Shown: positions 1 to 10,870 of the stretch, piece by piece
Layout of the letters: every line of letters starts with the position of its first letter
Numbering within the stretch: position 1 is the first letter of the stretch
NCBI GenBank assembly: GCA_025403435.1
Contig: CM046333.1
Location: forward strand, 37,717,521-37,781,520
Direction of reading: 5' to 3'
Length of the DNA: 64,000 bases
Source: Artocarpus heterophyllus
Lineage: Eukaryota > Streptophyta > Magnoliopsida > Rosales > Moraceae
The notes under the pieces: generated by a model
What the model was told of the DNA's origin: nothing
Seen by the model: only the letters and a program-made list of their open reading frames with translations
Database searches by the model: none
Made by a program: the position numbers and the translations under genes

Positions 1-1181
1 TATATATATATATAAGAAATATATATGTCCATGGAAAAGAACAATTAAAAATATTGTTTTATTATATATATATAAAAGAGCAAAGAAAACTATTTGTTAT
101 ATTGCATCTAATTAAATTAGTTGTTCTCCGTTTCGATGCCACATAACATGTTAATTACGGAAAAAAAATTATAAATTTTAATAACTATTCAAAGGTGTTC
201 TTGCTTTGGTTAATGGAAGCCTTTTTCAAGTTTCAACTAAAGAAAAAAAATTTAACGTTTTGGATAAAATTATTTGGGCAAAAAAGTAATTGCAATGGTT
301 ATAATTTTTCCATCCTTTGAGTTTTACTTCCAATGCCAAACAAGTGAAGGTAAATTCATTTTCTTTCTTTCCTATCATACCAAACAACTAAAGAAAAAAA
401 CTAAAATCTTTTCTTTCCTTTCAATTTTTTATCCTTTATAATTTTCTTTTCCCTTTTATTTTCTTTCCCTCCTACCAAACAAAGGCTTAACGTCTTTATC
501 CTGATTGATAACTGATATGATAAAGTCACTTTACAATTTATGGAAGTGACTTCAAGTCTTCACCTGTTAAACTTTGTAGACTTCTCACCAAAAAAGGTCA
601 AATTTGTCAAATTTACCCTTCTCACAAGAGTAACTGGGATGACATGTCAAGTTATATTCCGATTCTTTGGGCCCGTTTGGTAGGGCTTTGACTTGTGCTT
701 TTGTGAGTTTATTAGGTCTAATACTTCTTCTGAAGGCTTGTTAGGCACTCATATCACTTCCTCACATAAGTTTGAAACATACTACTTATGACAACAATAG
801 ATTTTAGTCTCTACTACAACAACCACTTGCACTCCCAAAACTCAAAATTAATTATGTTTATATCCTCTTTAAAAATAGTATGTTTTAAACTGTCTTATAG
901 AAGTGGTGAAAATGAAAATAGTTCCACAGAAGAGGTATTTGTCAAATTAACTCTGCTTTTAAAGCCTGTTTGAAATAACATAAAAAAGCTGCTTTTGGAA
1001 ATTTGCTTCAAAGCTGCTTTTTGGCATGTTTTGATAGATCCATGAAAAGTGCTTTAGGCTTTTATAAGCACTTTTGAGATAAGCTAATCATTTGGTCCTT
1101 ATGAAAAGTTTTTTATTTACATTTTTTTTATCTTTTATTTAAGAATAACAAATAAAGAATTAGATTATTCTCATATATACC
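1..1181. other. AT-rich intergenic DNA with MITE-like remnants
   Basis: No convincing gene. The window opens on a short TA microsatellite. GGGCCCGTTTGG at about 669-680 resembles the terminus of the MITE seen whole at 29159-29280, but no matching right end was found. The stretch from about 955 to 1110 is rich in AAAGTGCTTT and AGCTGCTTTT, like the interior of the MITE at 47261-47466, and is probably an old MITE remnant. The 61-codon ORF at 788-973 has no recognisable features. Confidence 0.5.
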
Positions 1182-3195
1182 CTTTAGACAAGTATGCCCT
1201 AAGGAGTAAAAATGTAATAAGTTTTTTGAGACATTTTTTATCAATAAAGAGTTTATTTATTATTTATATACCAAATCTTGTCCTATTTACGTTCATATTT
1301 GCTGAATGTATGTTAAGCAAACAATAGTCTGAAACTGTCGATCTAAACCTTAAGAATTGGGCATATGATTGACGGATTATGCGGAAGACACGATTCTTAA
1401 GGTGATGGTCTAAATCATACGATCCGCAATCGAGGGAATAAAGTTGGGTGCTTTATTCATGCAAAGATTGTTATGTTTTCTATATTCCTTTTGGGAGATG
1501 GTTTGTCTTGACCATCGGAGGTGGACTCCATGAATAGAAACATTGGCATGTTGTCATAAGTGACGATGTGTTGGATTGGGACATAAAGTGAATTGATTTG
1601 GATTAATAATTCTGTCTCGGCAAATCAATTCACTTTAGACAATCATTTGTATTGTATCTTAATCTTGAGATGCATAGTAGGCCCGTTGTCTTGACTTGTG
1701 CCTTTTGATGTACCAAAAGGTGACACCCACATCTTAATAGTGGTATGCATGCCGGTACGTTGGAGGCATGACTCTTGATAGCGTAGACCTGTTATTCATA
1801 GATATGGAATCCATAGCTCCTCTTTAGGAGTAATGATATCATCTTATATGCGTTATCCTATAATTGAAAAACTGGAACGCTCAACCATTTGGATACATAG
1901 GTGTAACCAAATGGTATACTGTCATTGGATAGTAAGTTTTCTGATTGTGAGATAATGAAACGTAAGATAAAAATAATCGAGAAGGTAAGACAGAACTTGT
2001 CCTTAAGCTGATTATGGATTATCATATGGGGATACGATACACTATGATATGTCATAAAGACTTAGCTATATGAGCTTCGTAATTCTATGTAGTTCGAGAG
2101 TGCAACTCCAAGCTTTTAGTGGAGTAGTGTTGGAGTTGATAATTATAAAATGTATATCTGGGATATTGGGTTTCATAATTATCGGGAGCTTGAACTATAT
2201 GGGTTCATTTGGTCCCCTTTGCTAGCTCACAACATCTTGTAACGACACGGCGTGCTTTTTCAATAATTGATTACTTATGTCAGATTTATTAGATTGGTTG
2301 AAATTTGAAAGAATCAAATAATTCATGTTTGTTTATTGGTTAAATTAATTTTGTGATAAAATTGATTCAAGATAAACTTGTTGAATTATTGGGATCGAAT
2401 AAGTCTTGTCTGTTTATCGGTTGATTTAATTTTAGATAACTTAGATCAAGATAAACATGTAGAATTATTGAGAATTGATTTATTTTCTTAGAGATTATCC
2501 AGATAAAGTTGTTTTGATCAAATAACTTCTCTATTGGGTTATTTGAATTAAAACTGAGACTTTATCCTATAGAATCTCAGGTAGAAAATAAAAGATTCGT
2601 GAGATTTTTTATTCGGCAGTTTGGCTTGCCGATGGACGTGTTCGGCCTGCCGATGGGACCTATTCGGCCTGTTGATCAGCGAAGGATAAGATCACACGTT
2701 TTCACGTGGATCTTATCAGATATTGATCCGAACTTGATTCTATTTCGAGTTTTTGAAACCTAATCTGATAAGGATTGACCCTAGGACCAATCTCTATATA
2801 AAGGGAGTAAGTCTTAAGAGTTACTTAGATCAATTGAGAGATTAAGAAAGATACTCTGCTATTGAGAATCTAAAAACTCCCTGAGAGCTTCTGTTCACAA
2901 ATCACGAACACTTGCTTTAGGTTCTCTTGATTGGTTGGAAGGAGAGTCATCTAGTAGAAGAGCTGTACGTGTGAGCCCACACTCACTCTGGTTGTAAATA
3001 AAGAATAGCAAAAAAGACCAGTTGGTTGAGGCTCTTCTGGAACGTTACTTCTCTTCACGTTTTGCGAGGGTTCTTCAGCACACAAAGGTTAGTAAGATCT
3101 TGTTAATTTATGCATATAGCATGTCAAACTTGTGTTTTGAAAATTACTCTGGTGTAAAATATTTAAAATTCTGTTGCGTACTATTTTTTCCAACA
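1182..3195 (+). repeat. 5' LTR of copia element 1
   Basis: Aligns to 10871-12906 from TTAGACA..GTATGCCCTAAGGAG to the final CCAACA/TCAACA. The promoter TATA box TATATAAAG is at 2795-2803, about 400 bp before the LTR end. Just upstream (2611-2690) is a cluster of TTCGGC..GCCGATGG repeats. The first two bases, expected to be TG, read CT. Antisense ORFs inside all copies of this LTR are shared by descent only and are not genes. Confidence 0.9.
2795..2803 (+). promoter_or_regulatory. LTR TATA box
   Basis: TATATAAAG follows CCTAGGACCAATCTC. The same block occurs in the 3' LTR at about 12505-12514 and, inverted, in the solo LTR near 4599-4625. Its conservation in all three copies supports it as the LTR promoter; the activity itself is inferred. 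Confidence 0.65.
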
Positions 3196-3209
3196 ATTAG
3201 TATCAGAGC
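3196..3209 (+). other. primer-binding site of copia element 1 (tRNA-Met type)
   Basis: ATTAGTATCAGAGC begins directly after the LTR's terminal CA. It matches the usual copia primer-binding site complementary to initiator tRNA-Met, TGGTATCAGAGC, with TGG changed to TAG. This fixes the LTR end and the + orientation. Confidence 0.85.
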
Positions 3210-4206
3210 TACGGTTTTTACATAAATTTACGAGTTTGTGATCATGTTATATGCATAAATTTTGTGATCTTAATCTCTCCTATGCTTGAATTTAATTTTA
3301 TAGAGAGTTGGCACTCTAGGTTTCTATATAATTTTATGTTGTCATGGATTATGTGGTGAATGTTTATTAATTAATTATGGTTGATTAAATTCTTATTTAA
3401 TTATTAATTAATTAATTAATACCGGTTATGGTTCCTTAGAGATTAAAATATGTATCTAGGTTTTTCATGTAATTAGATGACAGACTATCATCTCTGTCTA
3501 AGAATTATTATTTATTTTTAAATTTGTAAGAATTTTGTAATCAAATAATTATTCAAAGAAGATGGATCTAGAAGAATGATGATGGCACCCAAAGATATTT
3601 CCTGAGTCTCTAATTTTATGTTTTTGAATTGTTGAAAATAAAATTGATAAATTGCTTTAAAATTGTATTTTCTGGAATGGAGATTTTTGCTCGGTCGGCA
3701 TGTCGAACCTCACAGTTCGACAGGCCGAACTTGTAGTTCGGCAGGCCGTCAATGGGGCAGAAATCAAATGGCTCTGGCGGCAGGCCAAACTTCTAGTTCA
3801 GTAGGCCAAACGTTCATGAGTCGATAGACCGATCATCCTGATCGGTAGGCCGATGGAGCATGACCGGCAGGCTAATCACCCAAATCAGCTTGTCGACTGA
3901 GAGCTGAAAAATTTCCAAAAATGGTGCAGTTTTTTTGATGCAGTTTTAATTTTATTTTTGGGACAATTCTGAGAAATATTAAATTTGGATATGATCAGAA
4001 ATATGAAGTATTCGATTAATACGGGATTGAAGACTTTAAGATGGGAATTACATGAAGAAGGATACAGCTTGAGGATTCAAGGATGAAGAATTGATGATAT
4101 GTCTCGATTATTCTCTTGTAATTTTAGTTTTCTATTCTCTAAGGTGAAGCCATAATATTACGGTTATTTATTTTTTCGCTTGTAGCTTTGTTTTATTGCT
4201 TTGCTT
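3210..4206 (+). other. untranslated leader of copia element 1
   Basis: No ORF of note. Positions 3690-3895 carry about ten imperfect copies of a motif like GGCAGGCCGAAC in both orientations, the same motif found in the LTR itself. The leader is interrupted by the solo LTR at 4212 and resumes at 6251. Confidence 0.6.
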
Positions 4207-4211
4207 GTCTG

Positions 4212-6245
4212 TGTTGGAAACAAAGTGCGCAGCGGAATTAAAAATTTTTTTCATCAGAGTATTTTCCAAAACACAAGCTTAACATGTTATATGTATAAAT
4301 TAAACAGATCTTACTAACCTCAGTGTGCTGAAGAACCTCCGCGACCTGTGTAGAGAAGTAACGTTCCAGAAGAGCCTCAACCAACTGGTCTTCTTTGCTA
4401 TTCTCTATCCACAACCGGAGTGAGTGTGGGCTCACACGTACAGCTCTTCCACCGGTGACTCTCCTTCCAACCAACAGAGAGAACCCAAAGCTAGTGTTCG
4501 TGATTTGTGAACAAAAGCTCTCAGGGAGTTTTTTGATGCTCACTTGAAGAGTATCACTCTTAATCTCTCAAATTGATCTCTAAGTAAATCATTAGACTCA
4601 CTCCCTTTTTATACCTATTGGTCCTAGGGTCAGTCCATATCAGATTAGGTCTCAAAAAATCGAAACAGAATCAAGTTCGGATCAATATCTGATAAGATAC
4701 GCGTGAAAACGCGTAATCTTAACTGTCGTCGGTCGGCAGGCCGAACTTTCTGATAGGCAGGCCGAACAGGCCAGTTCGGCAGGCCAAACACGTCATCCAG
4801 CAGGCCGAACTACCGAGAAAAAATCTCCGCGAATCTTTTATTTTCCACCCGAGATTCTAAAGGATATAGTCTCAGTTTTGATTCAAATAGCCCAATAGAA
4901 AAGATATCTGATCAAAACAAACTTTATCAAGATAATCTCTAAGAAAATAAATTAATTCACAATAATTCTACAAGTTTATCTTGTTCTAATTGTCCAAAAT
5001 TAAAACAACCGATAAACAGACAAGAATTACCCGAACGCAATAATTCAACAAGTTCATCTTGAACTAATTTTCTTACATAATTAATTCAACCGATAAACAG
5101 ACATGAATTATTTGATTCTTATAAATTTTAAACCAATCTGATAAATCCGACATAAGTCACCAATTATTGGAAAAACACGCCGTGTCGTTACAGGATTTTG
5201 TGAGCTAGCAAAGGGGACCAAAATGGACCTATAAAGTTCAAGCTCATGATAATTATGAAACCCAATATCCCAGATATACATTTCACAATTATCAACTCCA
5301 ACGCTACTCCACTAAAAGCTTGGAGCTGCACTCTCGAACTTTATAGAATTACGAAGCTCGTGTAGCTAAGTCTCCATGACATATCATAGTGTATCGCATC
5401 CCCATATGATCATCCATAATCGGTTTAAGGACAAGTTCTGTCTTACCTTCCCGATTATTTTTATCTTACGTTCCATTGTCTCACCATTAGAAAACTTACC
5501 ATCCAAAGATAGTATACCATTCGGTTACACCTATGTATCCAAATGGTTGAGCGCTCCAGTTTTCCAATTACAGGACAACGCATATAAGAGGATATCATTA
5601 CTCCTAAAGAGGAGCTATGGATTCCATATCTATGAATAACAAGTCTACGCTATCAAGAGTCATGCCTCCAACGTACCGGCATGCATGCCACTATAGAAAT
5701 GTGGGAGTCACCCATTGGTACATCAAAAGACACAAGTCAAGACAACGGGCCCATTATTCATCTCAGGTTAAGATACAATACAAATGATTGTCTAAAGTGA
5801 ATCGATTTGCCAAGACAGAATTATTAATCCAAATTAATTCACTTTATGTCCCGATCCAACACATCGTCAACTATGACAACGCGCCAATATTTCTATTCAC
5901 GGAGTCCAACTCCAATGGCCAAGACAAACCATCTCCCAAAAGGGATATAGACAACAAACAATCTTTACATGAATAAAGCGCCCAACTTTATTCCCTCGAT
6001 TGCGGATCATATGTTTTAGACCATCACCTTAAGAATCGTGTCTACCGCATAATCATCCCATCATATGTCCAATTCTTAAGGTTTAGACTGACAGTCTCAG
6101 ACTACTGTTTGCTTATCATACATTCAACAAATATGAACGTAAAGAGGACAATATTTGGTATATATAAATGAATAAATTTTTTATTGATAAAAATGTCTCC
6201 AAAAACGTATTACATTTTTACTCCTTAGAGCATACATGTCTAACA
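4212..6245 (-). mobile_element. inverted solo LTR nested in copia element 1
   Basis: This 2034-bp segment starts TGTTGGAAAC and ends CATGTCTAACA. It is the reverse complement of the host element's own LTR from end to end. It is flanked by a perfect 5-bp duplication, GTCTG at 4207-4211 and 6246-6250. No internal coding part, primer-binding site or polypurine tract accompanies it. It is therefore the remnant of a second insertion by the same family in opposite orientation, reduced to one LTR by LTR-LTR recombination. Confidence 0.93.
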
Positions 6246-6250
6246 GTCTG

Positions 6251-6907
6251 CATTATAATATGATTTGCCATGTATATTGATAACATGACATATAGAATAG
6301 AGAGTGCCGCTCATATTAAAATTGTTCATGAATATTCTTAAAATAAAACCTTGATCTCAAAAGATTGAGTGGGAGAAGGTTTTCGAAGAGAGAACTTAAG
6401 GCCTCCATCGTTGGTCCATAGGCAGAACATGGTGGTCCCAACCCCTAGGAATAGATTTCTATCATGTACCAGATTGGATCTCTGAGAAGATAAGGTATTT
6501 TAGCATGATTTATGGTTGCGCACCCCTAGGTGGTGATTATAAATCATGGATAAAATATTGAAACTATGGTTATACACTCACGTTAATTTTATTATTAACC
6601 TTCCCTAGGAGCTCTGTTAATAAAATTAATGGTCAAAGAAACAATTATTAATATATACTAGATCATACGGGTCTTGGATGGCATATATTAATCAGGAGGG
6701 GATCCATGTTCCTGATTGAATTTAGCATGACTCCCCTAGGAGCTTGTTGAATTCTGAGTTGGGAATTATCGTTGTAAGGTTGTGCTATTTTCAAGCTTTT
6801 GACACATAAACACATTTGTATAATTTTTACATGATTGTGTTATCTTACTAAATTATTATTATATGTTTGCTTATGTTTGGTATATGATTCTTTATTGTAG
6901 ATTAAAA
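6251..6907 (+). other. leader of copia element 1, second part
   Basis: Non-coding continuation between the solo LTR and gag. It holds several CCCCTAGGNG motifs (near 6443, 6526, 6603 and 6735) spaced roughly 75-130 bp apart. A degenerate tandem organisation or a packaging/leader structure is possible but cannot be shown by eye. Confidence 0.4.
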
Positions 6908-7732
6908 ATATCTAAAAATGCTCTATCATCGATACTTGACAAAAACCTATTAACCGGTGAGAACTATAATGATTAGAAATGGAACTTGGATATCGTCCTG
7001 TCCTTTGAGAAACTGAAATATGTTTTGACAACTCCTTGTCCTCCCAAGCCTACGGGAGACTCAATTAATGAGCAATTCCAAGCGTATGATCGCTGGAAAG
7101 ATGCTAATGATTAGGCCCGCTGCTATGTTATGGCTAGCATAAACAACGTGCTGTAGGCTCAACATCAGGATTATGAGACTACAAAGCAGATCTTGGATAA
7201 TCTTGAAGATATGTTTGGAGGCCAAGCCATAACAAAGCAGCAAGGGGCACTTCGGAAACTTCTAAACTGTAAACAGAGGCCAGGGACATTTGTAAAGGAG
7301 CATATGATGTTCGTCATGGGCTATCTTGTTGAGGCTCAAACCAATGGAGCTGACATCGATGTTGAAACTCAGATGACTATGGTCTTTGAGACTCTGTCTA
7401 AGGAATTTATTCCGTTTAGAGCTACATTTAATTTAAGCAATAGACGGGATATGACCTTAATAGAACTGATGAAACAGTTACAAGAGTTCGAACTGCTGAT
7501 CAGGGAGTCTTTTGCGGGTGATGAGGCCAACATGGTAGCTGCTTCTGGTTCTAATCCTAACTCTAGAAATGGAAAGAAGCAACGGGCCAAGAACGGGAAG
7601 TCTTCTATTCCTGCTATCATGAAAAGCAAGAAGAAGAAGAATAAGAACCCGAAGAAGCTTAAGTGCTTCTTCTGTGGAAAGGTTGGACATATCAAGAAGC
7701 ATTGCAAGGACTTCCTTTTTCAAAGGAGGTAG
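6908..7732 (+). pseudogene. copia gag (UBN2-type capsid plus zinc knuckle), degenerate
   Basis: The frame runs through a capsid-like region (about 6908-7540) into a Lys-rich linker and a CCHC zinc knuckle, CFFCGKVGHIKKHC, at about 7663-7704. The knuckle keeps the spacing C-x2-C-x4-H-x4-C used to bind packaged RNA. The codon where the family normally starts reads ATA, not ATG. In-frame TAG stops lie at 6974, 7112 and 7154; the first replaces an expected Trp and the third an expected Gln. The longest open stretch is 7193-7732. Non-functional. Confidence 0.88.
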
Positions 7733-9330
7733 GTGTGATCTTCTATATTTAGAAACTTGTTTGGTTGAGGAATCCAGTGACATTTGGGTCATAGATTCTG
7801 GTGCAACTAATCATGTTTGTGTTTCTCTGTAGGGTTCAAAGAAACGAGAGTCTGCTGCATAAGGACTTCACACTTCGGATGGGCGATGGATCCTTGGTCT
7901 CAACGGAAGCAATAGGAGATATCCATCTTTATTTTGATAATTATAGAAATTCATTTTTGCAAGATTGCTTTTATGTTCCTAAATTTAAAAGGAATTTAAT
8001 TTCTGTAGCTTGTTTATTTAAAGACTCATGCTTGGTTTCTTTTAATGATAAAGTGGTGATTCGTAAAAATAAATCTTTTATCTGTTCTAGATGGATGCAA
8101 AATAATTTATATTTTATCAAACCTAAGATGGACTTATTGCTTAATGTTGAGATGAATGATAATAACTCTAAAAGACTTAAAACTTCTCACTCTAATAAGA
8201 CTTATCTTTGGCATTTGCGCCTTGATCATATTAACCTGAATAGGATTCAAAGGTTGGTAAAGGATGGACCTTTAAGTCACTTAAAGGTGGAATCTATACC
8301 TCAATGTGAATCTTATTTGGAGGGTAAAATGACCAAAAGACCATTTGGGTCTAAGGGCAATAAGGCCGAAGGGGTTCTAGAACTTATGCATAGTGATGTT
8401 TGTGGACCGATGAACATCTGGGCACGAGGAGGGTATAAGTACTTCGTCACTTTTATTGACGATTACTCAAGATATGGGTATATATACCTGATGCACTACA
8501 AAAGTGAAACTTTTGACAAGTTCAGGGAGTTTTGGGCTGAAGTGGAAAAGCAATTGGGTAGACCCATAAAGGCACTTCGATCGGATCGAGGTAGGGAATA
8601 CCTTTCTGATGAGTTCTTGGAACACTTATTAGAGAATGGGATTTTATCTCATTTGACTACGCTGGGCACTTCGCAGCAGAATGGCGTAGTGGAGAGAAGA
8701 AATAGGACTTTGTTGGACATGATTAGGTCCATGATGAGTTATTCATCATTGCCTTTATCCTTTTGGGGATATGCACTACAAACCGCATGTTATCTTTTGA
8801 ACAATGTGCCTTCAAAATCGGTCCCTAAAACTCTTCACAAGTTGTGGACGGGTAGGAAGACATCCTTAAACCATATTTGCATATGGGGATGTCCAGCTCA
8901 TGTCCTGTTTAAGGATCCGAATAAGTTGGAAGCACGTTTGAAAGTTTGCATGTTTGTAAGATATCCAAAAGGGACTAAAGGGGGTTATTTTTATAACCCA
9001 AAGGAAAATTAAGTCGTGGTTTCAACTAATGCAACTTTCCTTGAGGAGAGTTACATAAAGGACTTTAAACCTCGAAGCAAAGTGGTGCTTGAGGAGTTAA
9101 GGAGTGATCCGATCACTTCGGAGGTTCCAAATGAAACCGTTCTGATCAGTGTAGAAAAACTAAACAAACTTGAACAACAACCTCAGAGGCTTCGGCGTAG
9201 TGGGAGGATCAGGCGTCAACTTGAGAGGTATATGTTCAATAGAGAGGTCTTCTTGGCTGAACCAGATAAACATAACAGAGATTCTTATACTTACGTAGAA
9301 GTTATGGAGGACGTTGATTCAAAACTCTAG
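7733..9330 (+). pseudogene. copia protease and integrase, degenerate
   Basis: The aspartic protease active site DSGA is at 7794-7805, after which the frame is lost (TAG at 7831, then a frameshift into the 7801-9012 frame). The 7801-9012 frame carries the GAG-pre-integrase region and the integrase core. The HHCC zinc site has WHLRLDH but reads CESY where CESC is expected, so one Cys ligand is lost. The catalytic triad is visible in HSDVCGP, RSDRGREY and VVERRNR. A stop at 9010-9012 splits off a further 104 codons, which include an Arg-rich stretch before reverse transcriptase. Confidence 0.9.
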
Positions 9331-10018
9331 ACAGAGCCATGAACACAGAGATGAAGTCTATGTAGACTAATCAGTCTGGGAGCTTGTGGATCTTCCCGAT
9401 GGGGTAAAACCCATAGGGTGTAAGTGGAGCTACACGAGGAAAAGAGGAGTGGATGGAAATGTCGAAACCTTTAAGGCTAGACTGGTAGCTAAGGGTTATA
9501 CGCAAAAAGAAGGAATCAATTATGAGAAAACCTTTTCGCCTATAGCCATGCTTAAGTCCATCCGGATTCTCTTGTCCATAACTGCCGCTATTAACTACGA
9601 GATTTGGTAGATGGATGTCAAGACGGCTTTTTTGAGTGGCTATCTTGATGAGTCCATTTATATAGAATAGCCAGACAGGTTCAAGGTCACGGTTCAAGAG
9701 GGAAAGGTTTGTAAGCTGCTGAAGTCAATTTATGGACTTAAACAGGCTTCTCATTCTTGGAACATAAGATTTATCAGGTGATCAAAACTTATGGGTTCTC
9801 ACAAAATGTGGATGAACCATGTGTTTACAAACACATTAAGGATGAGAATGTAGCTTTTCTGCTGCTTTATGTAGATGACATTCTTCTAATTGGCAATGAT
9901 GTTGGGGCATTATCATCGGTCAAATTATGGTTGACCAAGCAGTTTGACATAAAGGACTTAGGTGAGGCTAATTTTGTTCTCGGTATCCAGATCTTCGAGA
10001 TAGGAAGAACAAAACGAT
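9331..10018 (+). pseudogene. copia reverse transcriptase, degenerate
   Basis: Standard copia RT blocks are in order: [39 protein letters not shown], and the catalytic YVDD (LLYVDDILL) at about 9865-9891. TAG stops precede MDVKTAFL at 9608 and fall at about 9668. A frameshift near 9755-9765 moves the second half into another frame. The enzyme would have copied element RNA into cDNA; this copy is dead. Confidence 0.9.
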
Positions 10019-10838
10019 AGCTTTGTCCCAAGCTAGCTACATAGATAAAATTCTCAGGAGGTTTACAATGTAGGATTCCAAGAAAGGTGAGCAACCATCT
10101 AGATCTAGAATTACTCTTTCTAAGAAAGACTCTCCAAAGTCTTATGAAGAAAGAGAATACATGAAGAAGGTGCCTTATGCTTCGACAGTGGGTAGTCTCA
10201 TGTATGCCATACTTTGCACACGACTAGATATTAGTTATGCGGTCAGGATTGTAAGTCAATTTCAGGCGGATCCAGGACCAAACTAGTGGGTTGCTGTAAA
10301 GCATATTTTCAAGTACTTGAGAAGGACTCGAAGGTATATGCTTGTATATTCGGGTGAAGACCTGACTCCTCTAGGATATACTGACTCAGATTTTCAATCC
10401 TGTTTGGATTCTAGGAAATTGACTTCGGGTTTTGTATTGACTCTGGGCGGTAGTGCCATCAGTTGGAGAAGTGCTAAGTAAGATTGCACTTCGGATTCAA
10501 CGACGGAGGCCGAGTATGTGGCAGCTAGTGATGCTTCGAAAGAAGCAGTGTGGCTCTGCAAATTCCTTGAGGATCTTGAGGTAGTTCCTGGTATGGATAA
10601 AGCGGTATTACTGTACTGTGATAACAGTACGGCGGTGGCTAATGCTAAAGAACCAAGATTTCACAAGAAGAGTAAGCCTATTGATCGAAAGTATCATGTG
10701 ATAAAGGACTTCGTTGAGGGCGGGCATGTCACGATGTGTAAGATCGCATCAGAGGACAATTTAGCTGATCCATTTACAAAGACACTTACTGAGAGAGTCT
10801 TCGAGAGGCATATGGAAGCTATGAGGATGCGAGATTAG
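10019..10838 (+). pseudogene. copia RNase H and C-terminus, degenerate
   Basis: Begins with the TAG that ends the RT frame. Contains GSLMYA, GYTDSDF (a catalytic Asp region), a TAA after SAK at about 10479, TEAEYVA and YCDNSTAVANA, then the C-terminal LADPFTKTL block. The last open part is 10518-10838 and ends 32 bp before the 3' LTR, as usual for copia. Confidence 0.88.
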
Positions 10839-10858
10839 TCATATTTACTCACTTAGTG

Positions 10859-10870
10859 CAAGTGGGAGAT
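10859..10870 (+). other. polypurine tract of copia element 1
   Basis: CAAGTGGGAGAT abuts the TGTTAGACATG start of the 3' LTR. This is the usual plus-strand primer and confirms the LTR boundary. Confidence 0.85.

Noticed and set aside
5376..5639. ORF beginning MTYHSVSHPHMIIHN, repeated in antisense at 1858-2055 and 11425-11745
   Set aside because: It recurs because the LTR recurs. It lies antisense to the LTR promoter direction, has variable ends between copies and shows no known domain.
7369..7792. Minus-strand ORFs of 104-112 codons over the gag gene
   Set aside because: They are shadows of the Lys-rich plus-strand gag; their Phe/Ser/Leu content follows from the opposite strand.
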